From NCBI GenBank assembly GCA_009695205.1, contig SIBK01000050.1, positions 1 to 36,030 of the forward strand: a stretch of DNA of 36,030 nucleotides, read 5' to 3'. Every line of letters starts with the position of its first letter. The stretch's first letter is position 1. Position numbers and translations under genes: made by a program. The stretch is from Pedosphaera sp. GTDB lineage: Bacteria > Verrucomicrobiota > Verrucomicrobiia > Limisphaerales > UBA9464. The notes under the pieces were generated by a model, which had not been told where the DNA came from, made no database searches, and worked only from the letters and a program-made list of their open reading frames with translations. This document shows, piece by piece, positions 35,850 through 36,030 of this stretch.

Positions 35850-35885
35850 AGCTAAATTGAACCTTTTTGCACTTCGCTCCGTCAT

Positions 35886-36030
35886 ATGACTACTAAACTT
35901 CGCAGCCGCCAAGACATCCGCAAAACCTGGGGAGTCAGCCTCCGCACCGTACAGTCATGGGTAGCTTACGTCTATCCCGTGGATGACGACGCGGCGCTGG
36001 CCGAAGTGCTCCTCAAGAAAGTGGGGACTC
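35886..36030 (+). CDS. HTH protein, possible small terminase subunit (3' end outside window)
   Basis: The first 48 residues are visible, from ATG 35886 to the window end. They contain a helix-turn-helix of the type RSRQDIRKTWGVSLRTVQSW, followed by a basic/acidic helix (DDDAALAEVLLKK). N-terminal HTH domains of this kind occur in phage small terminase subunits and in other element regulators. The promoter-like sequence and AT-rich leader upstream show that it begins a new transcription unit. The assignment to terminase is inference from motif and position only. Confidence 0.5.
   Translation, partial: MTTKLRSRQDIRKTWGVSLRTVQSWVAYVYPVDDDAALAEVLLKKVGT

Larger units (their letters stand above)
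35565..35885 (+). other. 321 bp gene-free segment with origin-like features
   Basis: Open frames cross it, but they are composed of repeat-encoded Pro/His/Arg-rich sequence and are not called as genes. The left part has short direct repeats: CGTCACG twice, a 10-mer three times and ACCATGCAC twice. The middle has two perfect hairpins, CCCGAATTTTCGGG (35770-35783) and AGGGGACCCCT (35786-35796). The right part (about 35815-35870) is clearly AT-rich and holds a promoter-like sequence. Direct repeats next to AT-rich DNA and replication genes suggest a replication origin, by inference. Confidence 0.45.
31076..36030 (+). mobile_element. Integrated element (phage-satellite-like), right end outside the window
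   Basis: The left boundary is the tRNA-Leu half and the truncated kinase gene. Inside, all genes are on the plus strand: tyrosine integrase, unknown protein, excisionase-like HTH protein, primase in two frames, winged-helix protein, iteron-like DNA, and an HTH gene like a small terminase cut by the window end. Overlapping starts and stops (TTGA, GTGA) show a compact operon. No capsid, tail or conjugation gene is seen. Prophage and integrative plasmid remain alternatives because the right end is missing. Confidence 0.7.

Noticed and set aside
1..36030. CRISPR array or insertion sequence
   Set aside because: No regularly spaced repeats longer than about 10 bp and no transposase motif were seen.

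Overview
The window looks like a chromosomal segment of a GC-rich verrucomicrobial bacterium, probably from the Pedosphaerales/Limisphaerales side (inference). The support is the repertoire: a giant secreted lamin-tail/CotH protein with the C-terminal sorting-like module common in that phylum, a beta-propeller hybrid histidine kinase, an OPT transporter, GTP-dependent PEP carboxykinase, and a yceD-rpmF-plsX-fabH lipid/ribosome cluster.

Positions 1-13,150 hold an envelope and metabolism block: an AI-2E family membrane protein, an L,D-transpeptidase, a phosphomannose-isomerase-like cupin, the 1327-residue lamin-tail/CotH protein, a periplasmic FKBP isomerase, an OPT transporter, and pckG, which is cut by one in-frame amber codon. 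Positions 13,150-24,200 are core genes: maf, then on the minus strand a TPR protein, yceD, rpmF (followed by a strong terminator), plsX and fabH, then a MacB/LolD-like ABC exporter and trpF. Positions 24,280-27,060 hold a cupin-type anti-sigma factor coupled to an ECF sigma gene that is broken in three places, a tiny lipoprotein and a membrane-anchored blue-copper-like protein.

From 27,121 to about 31,075 lies a beta-propeller/histidine kinase/double receiver gene. It has an amber codon, and its 5' end is fused to the first 31 nt of a tRNA-Leu. From that junction to the right end runs an integrated mobile element: tyrosine integrase, an unknown 195-residue protein with a perfect ribosome binding site, an AlpA/excisionase-like HTH protein, a replication primase split over two frames, a winged-helix replication-type protein, a non-coding segment with three tandem 10-mers and an AT-rich promoter, and the start of an HTH gene that resembles a small terminase. 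The order (int, orf, xis-like, primase, second replication protein, iteron-like DNA, terS-like) resembles a phage satellite and is the most interesting system here.

Several genes carry disabling changes: two amber codons at tryptophan positions, three frame breaks in the sigma gene, one in the primase and perhaps one in the winged-helix gene. Some indels fall in homopolymers, so assembly error must be excluded before calling them pseudogenes. TAG is also used as a normal terminal stop here (the cupin, FKBP, rpmF and copper-protein genes), so a changed genetic code is not supported.
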